The notes beneath the pieces were generated by a model. The model did no database searches, had not been told where the DNA came from, and was given only the letters and a program-made list of their open reading frames with translations. 64,000 nt of DNA from Pycnopodia helianthoides (Eukaryota > Echinodermata > Asteroidea > Forcipulatida > Asteriidae): NCBI GenBank assembly GCA_032158295.1, contig CM063249.1, positions 3,797,195-3,861,194 on the forward strand, written 5' to 3'. This document shows, piece by piece, positions 25,566 to 36,095 of the stretch. The translations under genes were made by a program, and so were the position numbers. Each line of letters opens with the position of its first letter. Within the stretch, counting starts at the first letter, position 1.

Positions 25566-26609
25566 TCGGGGTCATGGGGTTTTCCACTATTCTCACCAGG
25601 TGTGACACTCTCCTCAGACAATTGGTGTAGCAGGGATCGTGCCGTGGTCCTCAATGGAGGGATTTTGGGGGTTTATTTTTCAAAGGAAACGTTTTTACCT
25701 TGGTTTGTATAAACGTTATTACCAACTTTTTCGTACAACACTTCAACTGGAAACGTTGGTTTTTTTTCTGGAGAGGATTTTCTTAGGGAGGCGTCAAAGC
25801 CTATGAATAAATTTGTTTCCTTTGCCGCACAGAGTACAAGTTTGGTATTCATAAAGAAAGGAATAATAAAAAGAAGCAGTTTCAATCTAAAAGCTCACTG
25901 GTTGTGTGGGTCATGCCAGTGCACATCTCCCTGAGGGGAAATCACCGTCCGAAATACTTTCAACGTCGAGAAAATTGCACCGAGAACAGGAAGCGCCCTC
26001 ACCGGTGAGGGTAAGTTCGATAAGCCCCACCAAGTTCAGAATCTGCCCTTAATGATTTTAAAATTGCTCTCGGAAACCCATTTCGTCTTGAATTACAGTG
26101 CTATCTAAGCCACGAATCCTTCTGCTGGTAGTTAACGTTATGTTATAAAATGCTGAATTTTAAGAGTTTGATCATTTAAGTTATATTGTGATAAGTTGTT
26201 TTGGAATGATAAGGTATTTTTAGTGTTTTTTGTCCCCAGCTACAGACGCATAGATAGTGTTCATGTTATTATCTAGTATTGTTATTATTATTTTTAAAAG
26301 ATTTTTGTTTTTACTTGTTGAAAAAAGAGGGCTGAATTGTGATGACATTATCACAGGTTTGATGTATATCGTTCTCATAGGAAACCAGACGATGGCAATT
26401 AATTGTTTAAAAAAAAACTCTACAAATAAATTTGAATGATATCCTTTGTGTTTTCAACCTCTTGTGGTCTAACAAGCATCTTCCCTTCAGACCCCCATGT
26501 CTCCTTCTTCACCAGTGTTCACCCCTTGCTTTTTCTGTGTGCTTTCTGCCCCTCTCTCTTTTCGTCTACTTCCACTTGACTGCTTCTGTTACACCAGTAG
26601 ACCTGTGTA

Positions 26610-26690
26610 TGTGTGTTGTGTTGTCATTTAGCCTTCGAGAAAGGCTCTGCTGGGGTTGAAACGTTGGGCTAATAGCTTCTCTTTTTTTTG
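26610..26690 (+). repeat. Penelope-like terminal motif (tentative)
   Basis: GCCTTCGAGAAAGGCTCTGC followed by TGAAACGTTGGGC is the kind of stem plus GAAACGTTG segment that recurs at the ends of Penelope-like elements and related repeats. No adjacent reverse transcriptase is visible. Confidence 0.3.
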
Positions 26691-27442
26691 ATGTACTTTT
26701 TTTTTTTTTTTTAACGATTAGACGATGAAAAATCTGATGATCATTAAATCCAGCAAACAGCACACATTGATAACAGTGAAAAGTCTTCAAATTTGATATC
26801 TGAGCTTGCATTCGCTACTACATGTTGAAGTTAATATAAATGACAATAAACCAAATTAGTGGCACATCACAAATTTACAAAAGTTGTCCGGTCTTACTAC
26901 TTAGCACCTTCTGGTTTTTTTGTCGGGGTCGGCGGGGTGTCAACTTACTGTTAGTACATTATACTGTTATCACTGCAGAAAATAATGGCTTGTACAGAAT
27001 AGTGTAGACATTCTCTTTGATTAGTGACGGATGGCTGCGATTATCTTACCGGTTCACTTTATCTGGCTGATAAACGAAGAAAACCGAAAAAGCTTTTGCG
27101 GTTTTGCCTTTGCTTGCCCCGTAGACTGCCGACAATTGCTGTCTGGATTCGCTCCCCGCGTAAGCTGAGCTTGCAGCCCGGGCGATCGGTATAGCGGCAT
27201 TATCACGCTCACGTTCCCTCTAAACTGCGGAGACCGCGGGCCGTAATTAAAAAGGAAATGTTCATCTCCCCCAAGAATTCGAATAAAGGCTCGATCAAAA
27301 ATGTATCCTCTTGAACCGCGCAAATTTCGAGGAACCCGCCCACGACACTGTCCAATAAATTATACCCGCAGAAATCACACACAATTTGTAAGTCGCGGAG
27401 CTGGTGTGAGCAGACGGTGAGTCGATGCATATCGCGTAAGGC

Positions 27443-27842
27443 TTAAAGGAACATTACAGAATTGGTTTTTGCTAACAAAACAGTTGCTGGCAGTGTAAGC
27501 CCTTTATGTAATCCACCATATACATAAACTGGCAAACCTGTAGAAGTTTGAGATCGATCGGCCATCTGGGTCACGAGAAAATAGTTTTAAAAAAACAACG
27601 ATTACACATTTGCCTGAAATCATATAGGTTCAACAAATGAATAAAACGCTCACTGAGCGATAAACTCAAATCGGAAAATTAGTTTATTCATTTCTCATCA
27701 AATGTGGCATTTCAGACAGAAATATTTCAAGGGATGTTTTCTACTATCATCATCATTAGACCGTGTAAGTTTTATCTAAATCTGTGATCAAAAAGTATAT
27801 TTTACAAGTTTTGTTCTTACCAATTCTGTAATGTTCCTTTAA
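27443..27842 (-). mobile_element. TTAA-flanked MITE, family A
   Basis: TTAA, then AGGAACATTACAGAATTGG, at the left and its complement at the right, followed by TTAA. The internal palindrome CGCTCACTGAGCG is intact. About 400 bp, non-coding. Confidence 0.9.
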
Positions 27843-28068
27843 CACCTAGTTGTCTTCCCCTTTTTTCTTCTTCAGGGAATGACATTTTTAAACTCATCAA
27901 TGTTGAAGGTCAAATGTAAAAAAAACTAGATAAAACATGCCCAAGAATTGCAGAGAGCAATTCACGGTGGGGGGAAAAGAAGATAATTAAACAATGTGGG
28001 AACTGTACTCCCCCGTTGTTCACCTTCATTATCCTCGGTTGTATTCATTGTTATTCATTGTTAACCAT

Positions 28069-28458
28069 AGGAACATTACAGAATTGGTTGTTGCTAACAA
28101 AACAGTTGCTGGCAGTGTAAGCCCTTTATGTAATCCACCATATACATAAACTGACAAACCTGTACAAGGTTGAGATCAATCGACCATCTGGGTCACGAGA
28201 AAATAGTGAAAAACCGATTACACATTTGCATGAAATCATATAGGTTCAACAAATGAATAAAACGCTCACTGAGCGATAAACTCAAATCGGAAAATTAGTT
28301 TATTCAACTCTCATCAAATATGGCATTTCAGACAGAAATATTTCAGGGGATGTTTTCTACTATCATCATCATTAGACCGTGTAAGTTTTATCTAAATCTG
28401 TGATCAAAAAGTATATTTTACAAGTTTTGTTCTTACCAATTCTGTAATGTTCCTTTAA
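28069..28458 (-). mobile_element. TTAA-type MITE, family A (second copy of a duplication)
   Basis: Same ends and interior as 27443-27842, but without TTAA at the left border (CCATAGGAAC). The right border is TTAA. Confidence 0.85.
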
Positions 28459-28653
28459 CACCTAGTTGTCTTCCCCTTTTTTTTCTTCTTCAGGGAATGA
28501 CATTTTTAAACTCATCAATGTTGAAGGTCAAATGTAAAAAAAAACTAGATAAAACATGCCCAAGAATTGCAGAGAGCAATTCACGGTGGGGGGAAAAGAA
28601 GATAATTAAACAATGTGGGAACTGCACTCCCCCGTTGTTCACCTTCATTATCC

Positions 28654-28702
28654 TGTGATCAAAAGTATATTTTACCTTACCAATTCTGTAATGTTCCTTT
28701 AA
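28654..28702 (-). mobile_element. MITE family A end fragment
   Basis: TGTGATCAAAAGTATATTTT, then CAATTCTGTAATGTTCC and TTAA: the terminal 49 bases of family A, with an internal deletion compared with full copies. Confidence 0.8.
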
Positions 28703-29147
28703 TAATAACATATCCATTATAAAAGTATATCATTTCAAGCACCCAAAACAAAAGAACTCGAAGTCGAGTTCCCGAGATAATTCATCTTGGGATGATAACA
28801 TCCTGGAAATGTTAAGAACCCAAGACATGGAAAGACAACATTAGTATCAATGTTTATTCTTTTTAAATGAGCAGGGTTTGGGAGGGCAACTCTTTTTTCG
28901 GTGAATGTTTGTTACCCTTCCCTGGCCGGCTGGCCTCATGCTCGTAACATTGTATTGTCCAAGTAATTAAAAATAAATAAATAAAATAAATAACAGCCTA
29001 CTTTCAGGATGTCGTCATCCCGAGCTAAATCATCTTGGGATGTCGTCATCTTACGTTTATGACGTCATCATCCTGCATTAAATTATTTCAGGATCTCAAC
29101 AAGTTGAATGGCACTTCCAGATCTCCGTAGTAGTGTACTCTTATTCC

Positions 29148-29535
29148 TTAAAGGGACGCGTTGCCTTGGATTGGGCGCTTTGGGCTATAAAACGCGTCTG
29201 TTATGAAATGAATATGGGTGGAAAGATGTTTTAAAAGTAGAATATAATGATCCACACAATATGCCTCGACATTGTGTGTTTTTTATTTTATTTTATGAAC
29301 TAACACGGTCCGCCATTTTTTGGAGTCAAAAATGTCATTGGTTCTACAAAATGACGGACCGATGCATGTCAGTTAACGAAGTAGAAGGAAAACCACACAC
29401 TAACGAGGCATATTTGTGTGGATAATTATATTCTTCTTTTAAGACATCTGTCCAACGATATTGACTTCATGACAAATGCTTTTAAACGCTTCTTATAGCC
29501 CAAATCGCCCAATCTAAGGCAACGTGTCCCTTTAA
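29148..29535 (+). mobile_element. TTAA-flanked MITE, family C
   Basis: TTAAAGGGACGCGTTGCCTT at the left and its near complement AAGGCAACGTGTCCCTTTAA at the right. The two halves are complementary (AACACGGTCCGCCATTT against AAAATGACGGACCG), so it folds into one long hairpin. Other copies are at 21262-21570 and 34886-35210. Confidence 0.9.
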
Positions 29536-29559
29536 TAAAACTGGAGTAGGCCTACTAGG

Positions 29560-29690
29560 CCCACTCAAGTACCTTTTTTGATGATGCGCGTACGGCTTGC
29601 AAAGTACTCGTACTCGTAGTCCATACTCGACACTCCACTGAAAAGTAACCCGTGTACTCACAGTCAGGTACTCCACACTCGAATGAAATG
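29560..29690. repeat. GTACTCGTACTCG-type degenerate repeat, left part
   Basis: Repeated TACTCGTACTCG, ACTCGACACTCC and GTACTCCACACTCG. A matching stretch lies at 31141-31370 on the other side of the CA-repeat array, so the two may be one repeat interrupted by the array. Confidence 0.6.
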
Positions 29691-29924
29691 TACTTAAAAT
29701 CGATTTAAAGTGCTTGGGTTCAAAGTACGGTTGTCTTGGTTATGCTGCGTTTACGGTTTTTTCTCTTTTTGCCGTTGCTCTATCCAAGAAATAGAGGAAC
29801 AAAGCAACGGAAAACGTAAAAGAGAAGTTGTCCTTCATGTATTTAAAAGATAGTTGAAATAACGAGCACATTTTTTCATCTAGAAATATATCAACCCCAA
29901 TCCCCAACCATCCCCCCCTCACCC

Positions 29925-30051
29925 ACACACACACACACACACACATCCTTACGGATCCGGTTTGTGGGGTACTGCTATTGTTGTTTCATTATTCCCTTTT
30001 CTGAAGAATTCCCTTGTGTGGCCCAATTGTTCCTATTGCCCTTCCGTGTGT

Positions 30052-30115
<64 letters not shown>

Positions 30116-30607
30116 GTGTGTAATGACCTCCAATCGTGGACCCTCCTTTGTTCAACTCTTTGTCCTGACAAACGTGGACCCCATTGTTTTCCTTTGTGAT
30201 AGCAAACGTGGACCTATTGTCCCTTTTGTTGTAAGTCCACGGTTTGAATGTCACTACAAACTCACACACACACAAGTGTGTAATGACCTCCAATCGTGGA
30301 CCCTCCTTTGTTCAACTCTTTGTCCTGACAAACGTGGACCCCATTGTTTTCCTTTGTGATAGCAAACGTGGACCTATTGTCCCTTTTGTTGTAAGTCCAC
30401 GGTTTGAATGTCACTACAAACTCACACACACACACACACACACACACACATCCTTACGGATCCGGTTTGTGGGGTACTGCTATTGTTGTTCTATTATTCC
30501 CTTTTCTGAAGAATTCCCTTGTGGGGCCCAATTGTTCCTATTGAAATGACCTTGTGGGGTCCATTGTTCCATTGTTGTCAGGACCCCACATATGCCCTTC
30601 TGTGTGT

Positions 30608-30645
<38 letters not shown>

Positions 30646-30977
30646 CCTTACGGATCCGGTTTGTGGGGTACTGCTATTGTTGTTCTATTATTCCCTTTTC
30701 TGAAGAATTCCCTTGTGGGGCCCAATTGTTCCTATTGAAATGACCTTGTGGGGTCCATTGTTCCATTGTTGTCAGGACCCCACATATGCCCTTCTGTGTG
30801 TACACACACACACACACACACATCCTTACGGATCCGGTTTGTGGGGTACTGCTATTGTTGTTCTATTATTCCCTTTTCTGAAGAATTCCCTTGTGGGGCC
30901 CAATTGTTCCTATTGAAATGACCTTGTGGGGTCCATTGTTCCATTGTTGTCAGGACCCCACATATGCCCTTCTGTGT

Positions 30978-31050
<73 letters not shown>
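29925..31050. repeat. (CA)n tracts alternating with a 150-180-bp unit
   Basis: CA dinucleotide tracts (about 29925-29944, 30052-30114, 30425-30450, 30607-30644, 30802-30822 and 30979-31046) separate tandem copies of a unit that begins TCCTTACGGATCCGGTTTGT and ends CATATGCCCTTCTGTGTGT. A second unit (TAATGACCTCCAATCGTGGA) is duplicated at 30119 and 30279. The HTHTHT and CVCVCV open frames are artefacts of the CA tracts. Diverged single relatives of the unit lie near 2190-2380, 3185-3245 and 33000-33060. Confidence 0.9.
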
Positions 31051-31140
31051 AACAAAACACCAAACAAAACAAAACAAACAACAACAAACAAATAAACAAA
31101 AATATTAAATGTGTTGTTTATTTTGCGGTACTTTTCTTAA

Positions 31141-31370
31141 TAAAGTACTCGTACTCGTTAAATATGGTTTAAATAAATAAATGAAAAACTCGTAGGCCTA
31201 CTCAGAGATCCAAGTACTTGGTACTCGGCTGTTGGACTCAGTACTTGAATATCAGAGTACTCGGTACTCTGACGTTTGTACTCGTACTCGATGGCCTAAG
31301 TACCCGTATTTGAGTACTACTCGGTCACCTAGTACTCGGCATGACTTGATACTCGACATTATAAAAGTGC
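31141..31370. repeat. GTACTCGTACTCG-type degenerate repeat, right part
   Basis: Dense variants of GTACTCGGTACTC and TACTCGTACTCG over 230 bp. Same family as 29560-29690. Confidence 0.65.
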
Positions 31371-32082
31371 TTGATTACAAATTGTTCTCTGTCCACTTTA
31401 CTATAAATATATGAACCTTTGAGTTTGGTCTACGAGCAATATTGCATTGACGAACAACCAATAAATGAATATACTATTATTGCATGACTGGGCCAAATAC
31501 GTGTCTCTATAGTGACAAACCACCCACACACACATACCCATGCTTAACACCAGGTGAGTCGGTTTCAATTTGTCACCAGGCAGGAACCAGACCATAGCTA
31601 ATGAATCTCAAAAGAAGGTAACAAAAAAAGAGCGATGAAGACAGTTGCCAATGATTGTGCACAATGACTAATATTGAAAATGAGTCAGGACGCCATGTTG
31701 CGTGATTTTTGACAGGTTGAAGGTATGCGTGGCCTCTCACCGTAGAGGGCCGTCACTTACAATCATGTCACTTGAATAATCGCTTCCAATTTACACTGAA
31801 AGTGTAACAGGCTTTTTATTCACGAATAAAACAAGGTGCGGAGTTTGTAGCCCATGGTCTTCTATAATGTGTGGTGTGGTGTGCCCCACTCCCATTGTGT
31901 CCTCATTGCATTTTGTGACTCTGAGGACATATTTAAAGGATTTTCGGGGTGGGGGAAGAAATAGGAACAATAGGGGGAACGCCCACTATCGGGAATGGTA
32001 CATTGTAGTCCAGACAAGTTTAAAACACATTGCCCTTAATTTGGGTATGGAACAACCAAACTCAACTGTTGCGTTTCTCTAG

Positions 32083-32238
32083 GTTTTTCAGATACAGTTT
32101 TCTCGAGTATGACTTCATTTCAGAGGAAAATCATTCACAGAAAAGTAGTATGAAGTTCAAATTAATCAGTAAGCTTTCAGACTAGAAATTAAACAACGAT
32201 GTGTTTTTATCCGTACCAATATGTATAATACCTTTTAA
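32083..32238 (+). mobile_element. MITE family D (truncated)
   Basis: TTTTCAGATACAGTTTTCTC, then GACTTCATTTCAGAGG and AGTAAGCTTTCAGA, matches 61235-61345. It ends ATGTATAATACCTTTTAA. The left TTAA end is missing. Confidence 0.6.
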
Positions 32239-33473
32239 TAGGTGGTCGTATACAGTTTTGTTACGCTCACAATTACAACGTGTTTCATGCATACCCCGTA
32301 TATATAAACAAGTTCAGGTTGTTTGGAAATGAAATTATATGTAATAGGTTAATGCATCAAACACAGCTATGGACGTATATAACGAGCTGAGCGAGGCGAA
32401 CGCACGGACCCAGAGGACGATACTTTGAAGTTCCACCCACTTCAAATCTCTCGGAGAGGGAGACCGAATATCCTGGCGCATTATACAATGTACAAACGAG
32501 TAGACATAATATCAGGGCATACCAAATTTCCGTCAACATCCGGCGCTTGTCAAATCTCCCTACCAAACTTTAGACTTATCTGCCCGTTTGAGTGAATTTG
32601 TGAGGCACTGACTCGGCCATTCGCTTTCGTTACCAAAACTGCCGTGCAAAGATGAACCAAACTAAACGTGACAATCCAAGAGTAAATCGGGGGAATGACG
32701 CAGAACGCGATAGAGAAAAAATACTGAGTGCAGATGTGAGAACAGCCGACATGCAACAGGAACAAACTGACCACGGAGCACATAACAATTAATCGTAACG
32801 CACCCAAATAATATGAGGAACAGAAGCGTGTACACCAAAACGAACTACAGGGAGAGGAGAGCAAACTATAGTTCAAGGTCTAAAATAGATAATGTTCTGG
32901 GTTCCCGGCTCCGGCCCACATACATTCCAACTTACGGGTACTTTACATAACGGAACAATGCTACCCGCAAGGTTGTCTTTGTGCTAGTTGTACACCACTG
33001 GGGGTTTCTTTAGAAAAGGGATCAATAGAACAATGATATAAATGGGAGCGGTTTCAACAAAAGTACAACAAAAAAAAAGAAAATAGGAGGGACCCAATTG
33101 CAGGTGTTTAAACACTTGTATGTGTGCGCGGGCAAGCATTACATACAAAGGTGTGTACCTGGGAACAAAATAAGTCCACAAAAGGTAGGGACTTGGCACA
33201 CTATGTGGACTTAAACATGTCCACACAGAGTCACCATCACCAGTGATGACAAAATATGTTTTAACTGACTCGTAATGCATTATAGCGCAACCTTCCAATC
33301 GGAACACTTTGCGGTGGCCCCATATTGAACGTGTGGTACGAAAAAACAAAAGTACCGCAGGTATAAACACTTTAGTAGTGAACTTGCTTGGCTAACTTTT
33401 GTGCCCGAGCCCAAGGAAAGGTCTCGTTACACACGTTGCATGTAATGCTTGCCCGCGCACACCCCCGCGATTG

Positions 33474-34009
33474 GGTACCTAAGGAGCCCCTAAAGGGACA
33501 GGTAAAAAAAAATGAAAAGGTAAAAAATATATATATATATATATATTTCGTTACCTCGAAATATTATTTCGTTCCCTCGAAATAGTATTTCGTTACATCG
33601 AAATACTATTTCATTCCCACGAAATATTATTTCGTTCCCTCGAAATATTATTTCGTTCCCTCGAAATACTATTTCGTAACCACGAAATAAATTAATTCGT
33701 TAGATCGAAATAATCTATTTCGTTCCCTCGAAATAATAATTCGTGGGAACGAAATAGGATTTCGAGGGAACGAAATAACATTTCGAGGGAACGAAATGAT
33801 TTTGAGGGAACGAAATGATTTCGAGGGAACGAAATAATATTTCGAGGGAACGAAATAATATTTCGTGGGAACGAAATAGTATTTCGATGTAACGAAATAC
33901 TATTTCGAGGGAACGAAATAATATTTCGAGGGAACGAAATAATTTGTATTTTTTTGTTCACCTTTTAAATTTTTTTTTTACCTGTCCCTTTAGGGGCTCC
34001 GTAGGTACC
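33474..34009. mobile_element. Fold-back element built from TTTCG tandem repeats
   Basis: Inverted ends GGAGCCCCTAAAGGGACAGG followed by a T/A tract lie at both borders, next to GGTACCT on both sides, a possible target duplication. The left half is a tandem array of TTCGTTCCCTCGAAATATTA units and the right half is the same array reversed (TTTCGAGGGAACGAAATAAT), so the whole 536 bp can fold on itself. Each unit is itself partly palindromic. No transposase. The repetitive minus-strand frame is a shadow. Confidence 0.85.
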
Positions 34010-34216
34010 TCCTATTGTCCCTCTTTTGTTTTTACTTTTTGGAAAACACCTCCCATTTATTTGGTAGACACTTAATACGAGACCTCCATTTGACCTATTA
34101 TTCTACCACCCCCCCCTCTCTCCCCATCATTAATAGTATTTCTTTTAAAGTGTACAATTATGTACAGATACAGGAATGACCAAAGGAGCTTCCACTTTTG
34201 TCTTTTTTTTTTACAG

Positions 34217-34340
34217 CGATGCTAATTGTCTTGACGACAGCGTATGCAAATGACTGCCAACGGTCGAAGAGTGGAGCGGATATTCTTGCTTTTAAAATGT
34301 TCTGGGACGGTTTTTACATTCTTATAAAAACATTAAAAAT
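34217..34340 (+). CDS. Exon 2 of putative secreted protein (signal-peptide core and first helix)
   Basis: The acceptor is a long T-tract plus ACAG at 34213-34216 and the donor AAAAAT|GTAAGT is at 34340/34341, both strong. Joined to exon 1 (phase 1), the frame gives residues 11-51: Ala, then MLIVLTTAYA, completing a signal peptide with small residues at -3 and -1 (AYA before Asn22). Next come NDC (Cys24) and an amphipathic segment GADILAFKMFWDGFYILIKT, predicted helical by eye. It leaves two bases, AT, for the next exon (phase 2). The other two frames are closed by early stops. Family not recognised. Confidence 0.6.
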
Positions 34341-34456
34341 GTAAGTAGTATATTAAAAGTGAAACTGTGGACAATTATGTCCAATTCGGACAGTTATACT
34401 ACCCCACACATCCACGTGTATGACCTAAAGCCAATTACGTCCGACTTATATGGGCA

Positions 34457-34735
34457 GTCAGGTTGGCTCAGTGGTCTCCTTCCCTGCCTTTCACCTCTGT
34501 GGGCCCCGGTTCGAATCCCGGACCGGAGCCTTGTATAATTATGGATTGGGTTTTCAGTTCCTACCTGATTGTGTGGGTTTTTTCCTACTTGGGGTTTTCC
34601 TCCCACATCTAAAACTGACATTCCTTCATCGTCTTCTCCACACAGATACCTTCAGCCCTATGGGTCACAGTGCTTATAGTCGCTTTTTGATGGTCCCTTG
34701 GTTTCATTACCAGAAAGATATAATAATAATGATTA
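34457..34735 (+). mobile_element. tRNA-derived SINE
   Basis: A tRNA-like head (34457-34530) has an A-box-like TTGGCTCAGTGG and a perfect B box GGTTCGAATCCC. A body of about 200 bp follows (GGGTTTTCAGTTCCTACCTG, then a CTCCCACATCTAAAACTGAC segment), and an (ATA)n tail ends near 34735. The head does not fold into a full functional tRNA. Relatives are at 16690-16850 (minus), about 665-755 (minus) and 24320-24440 (tail only). Confidence 0.75.
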
Positions 34736-34885
34736 TGTCCAACAAGCCATTAGGTTCGACTCGATGTGTCTGACAGACTATTCATAATCGACCCATTTTG
34801 TCCAACAACGTATTTTGCCTGACTTGTGTCCGAGAAACCATTATGTCTGACTCAAAGTGTCCGACAAGCCATTATGACCAACAAA

Positions 34886-35210
34886 CTATAAAAAGCGTTT
34901 GGTATGAAATGAATATGTTTGGAAGATGTTTATGAATATGGTTGAAAGTAGAACATAACAATCCACACAAATATGCCTCGAAATTATTTGGTTTTCCTTT
35001 TACTTCGTCAACTGACACGGTCCGCCATTTTGTAAAACCAAATTTTTTACTCCACAAAATGGCGGACCGTGTTAGTTTTCGAAGTAACAGGAAAACCAAA
35101 CAATTTCGAGGCGTATTCTTATTTGAAAACATCTTTCCAACCATATACGTCTCATAACAAAGGCTGTTTATAGCCCAAAGCGCCCAAGCTATGGCAACGT
35201 GTCCCCTTAA
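34886..35210 (+). mobile_element. MITE family C (left end truncated)
   Basis: AGATGTTT, ATGCCTCGAAATT, ACACGGTCCGCCATTTTG and then the mirrored half AAAATGGCGGACCGTGTTAG, ending GGCAACGTGTCCCCTTAA. A long hairpin; only the first 30 bases of the left end are lost. Confidence 0.8.
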
Positions 35211-35649
35211 CGAACGACGAACAAGCACATTTCTTTAGATTTTTTTTACAAAATTCTGTCAGATGTCGAACCTGCTTTTTTCCTCATGATTAATGCCAGT
35301 CACAATTTGTCTGAGACAACCCATTTTATTTTTAAACCGCTGCCATGCCTTCGCTATCTCAGCGAAGGTTCTTGAAACATTGAAAACACGCAGCCTGCTG
35401 CGCCTCGTGTTTTGTCATTAGGCCTAAAAAAAATTGTTGGATTGCCCTTTCGCCCGATTTTTTTCTCAAGGTACATGTGCATGTACATGTACATGTTCAT
35501 GTACATGCAGCTGTCACATGTTCTCTAGTGCATGCTCACGTGTAAACAATCCACTCGCTTTTTCGTATCGGATCTGAAGTCACAATCTGCGCATGCGTTA
35601 GTGACTAAAACAAAAGTGCACGGCGCGCGATCGGGATAGCCCCCTATTT

Positions 35650-36095
35650 TTTGAGGTGTTCGTGCAACAGCGCGAACAACTCATTGTTTTTGTTCGTTTT
35701 TTTTGAGGTGTTCGTGCAATAGCGCGAACAACTCATTGTTCTTGTTCGGTTTTTTTCTAGGTGTTCGTGCAATACAAGCACGAACACCTCTTGATTTTGT
35801 TCTGGTTTTAGGTGTTCGTGCAATACGAGCACGAACACCTCTTGTTATTAGGTGTTCGTGCAATACAAGCACGAACACCTCTTGTTTTTGTTCTGTTTTT
35901 TTTAGGTGTTCGTGCAATACAAGCACGAACACCTCTTGTTTTGTTTTTTTAGGTGTTCGTGCAATACAAACACGAACACCTCTTGTTTTTGTTCTGTTTT
36001 GTTTTCTAGGTGTTCGTGCAATACAAGCACGAACACCTCTTGATTTTGTTCTGGTTTTTTTTTAGGTGTTCGGGCATTCCGCCCGAAAACCTATT
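35650..36095 (+). repeat. Tandem array of AGGTGTTCGTGC palindromes (Helitron-like 5' ends)
   Basis: Nine tandem units of about 45-57 bp. Most contain the perfect palindrome AGGTGTTCGTGC (loop AATACAA) GCACGAACACCT, followed by TCTTGTTTTTGTTCTG and a T-tract. The first two units have the variant right arm GCGCGAACAACTC, and the last one changes both arms together (AGGTGTTCGGGC... GCCCGAAAACCT). The same segment starts other elements in the cluster (about 40930 +, 43488 -), and its AGGTGTTCG is the inverse of the CGAACACCT next to their 3' ends. Confidence 0.85.

Larger units (their letters stand above)
27443..28652. repeat. Tandem duplication of a MITE plus 200-bp flank
   Basis: The MITE at 27443-27842 and the sequence after it (27843-28048) recur at 28069-28458 and 28459-28652 with few differences. 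Only the first copy has a left TTAA; the second MITE starts after CCAT, so it arose by segmental duplication rather than by a second transposition. Confidence 0.9.
7531..34216 (+). other. Intron 1 (proposed, 26.7 kb)
   Basis: It begins GTAAGT and ends with a long T-tract followed by ACAG. It holds many mobile elements and simple repeats, listed separately, and no other convincing coding exon on either strand. Its bounds depend on exons 1 and 2 belonging to the same transcript. Confidence 0.45.

Noticed and set aside
29964..31172. Frames with HTHTHT or CVCVCV runs
   Set aside because: Translations of CA/TG dinucleotide tracts in an array.
32550..32876. 108-codon minus-strand frame rich in hydrophobic residues, GPCR-like at first sight
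   Set aside because: No receptor motifs, no splice context, and the plus strand of the same segment is open for a polar frame; T/A-rich composition on the minus strand can explain the hydrophobicity.
33692..33961. 89-codon minus-strand frame with SFPRNIISFPRN repeats
   Set aside because: Translation of the TTTCG tandem repeat in the fold-back element.
35703..36065. 120-codon frame in the palindrome array
   Set aside because: Repetitive translation of the tandem unit; the matching minus frames are equally repetitive.
35650..36095. Regularly spaced palindromic repeats resembling a CRISPR array
   Set aside because: Spacers are T-rich and nearly identical to each other, the genome is clearly eukaryotic, and the palindrome is shared with element ends elsewhere in the cluster.
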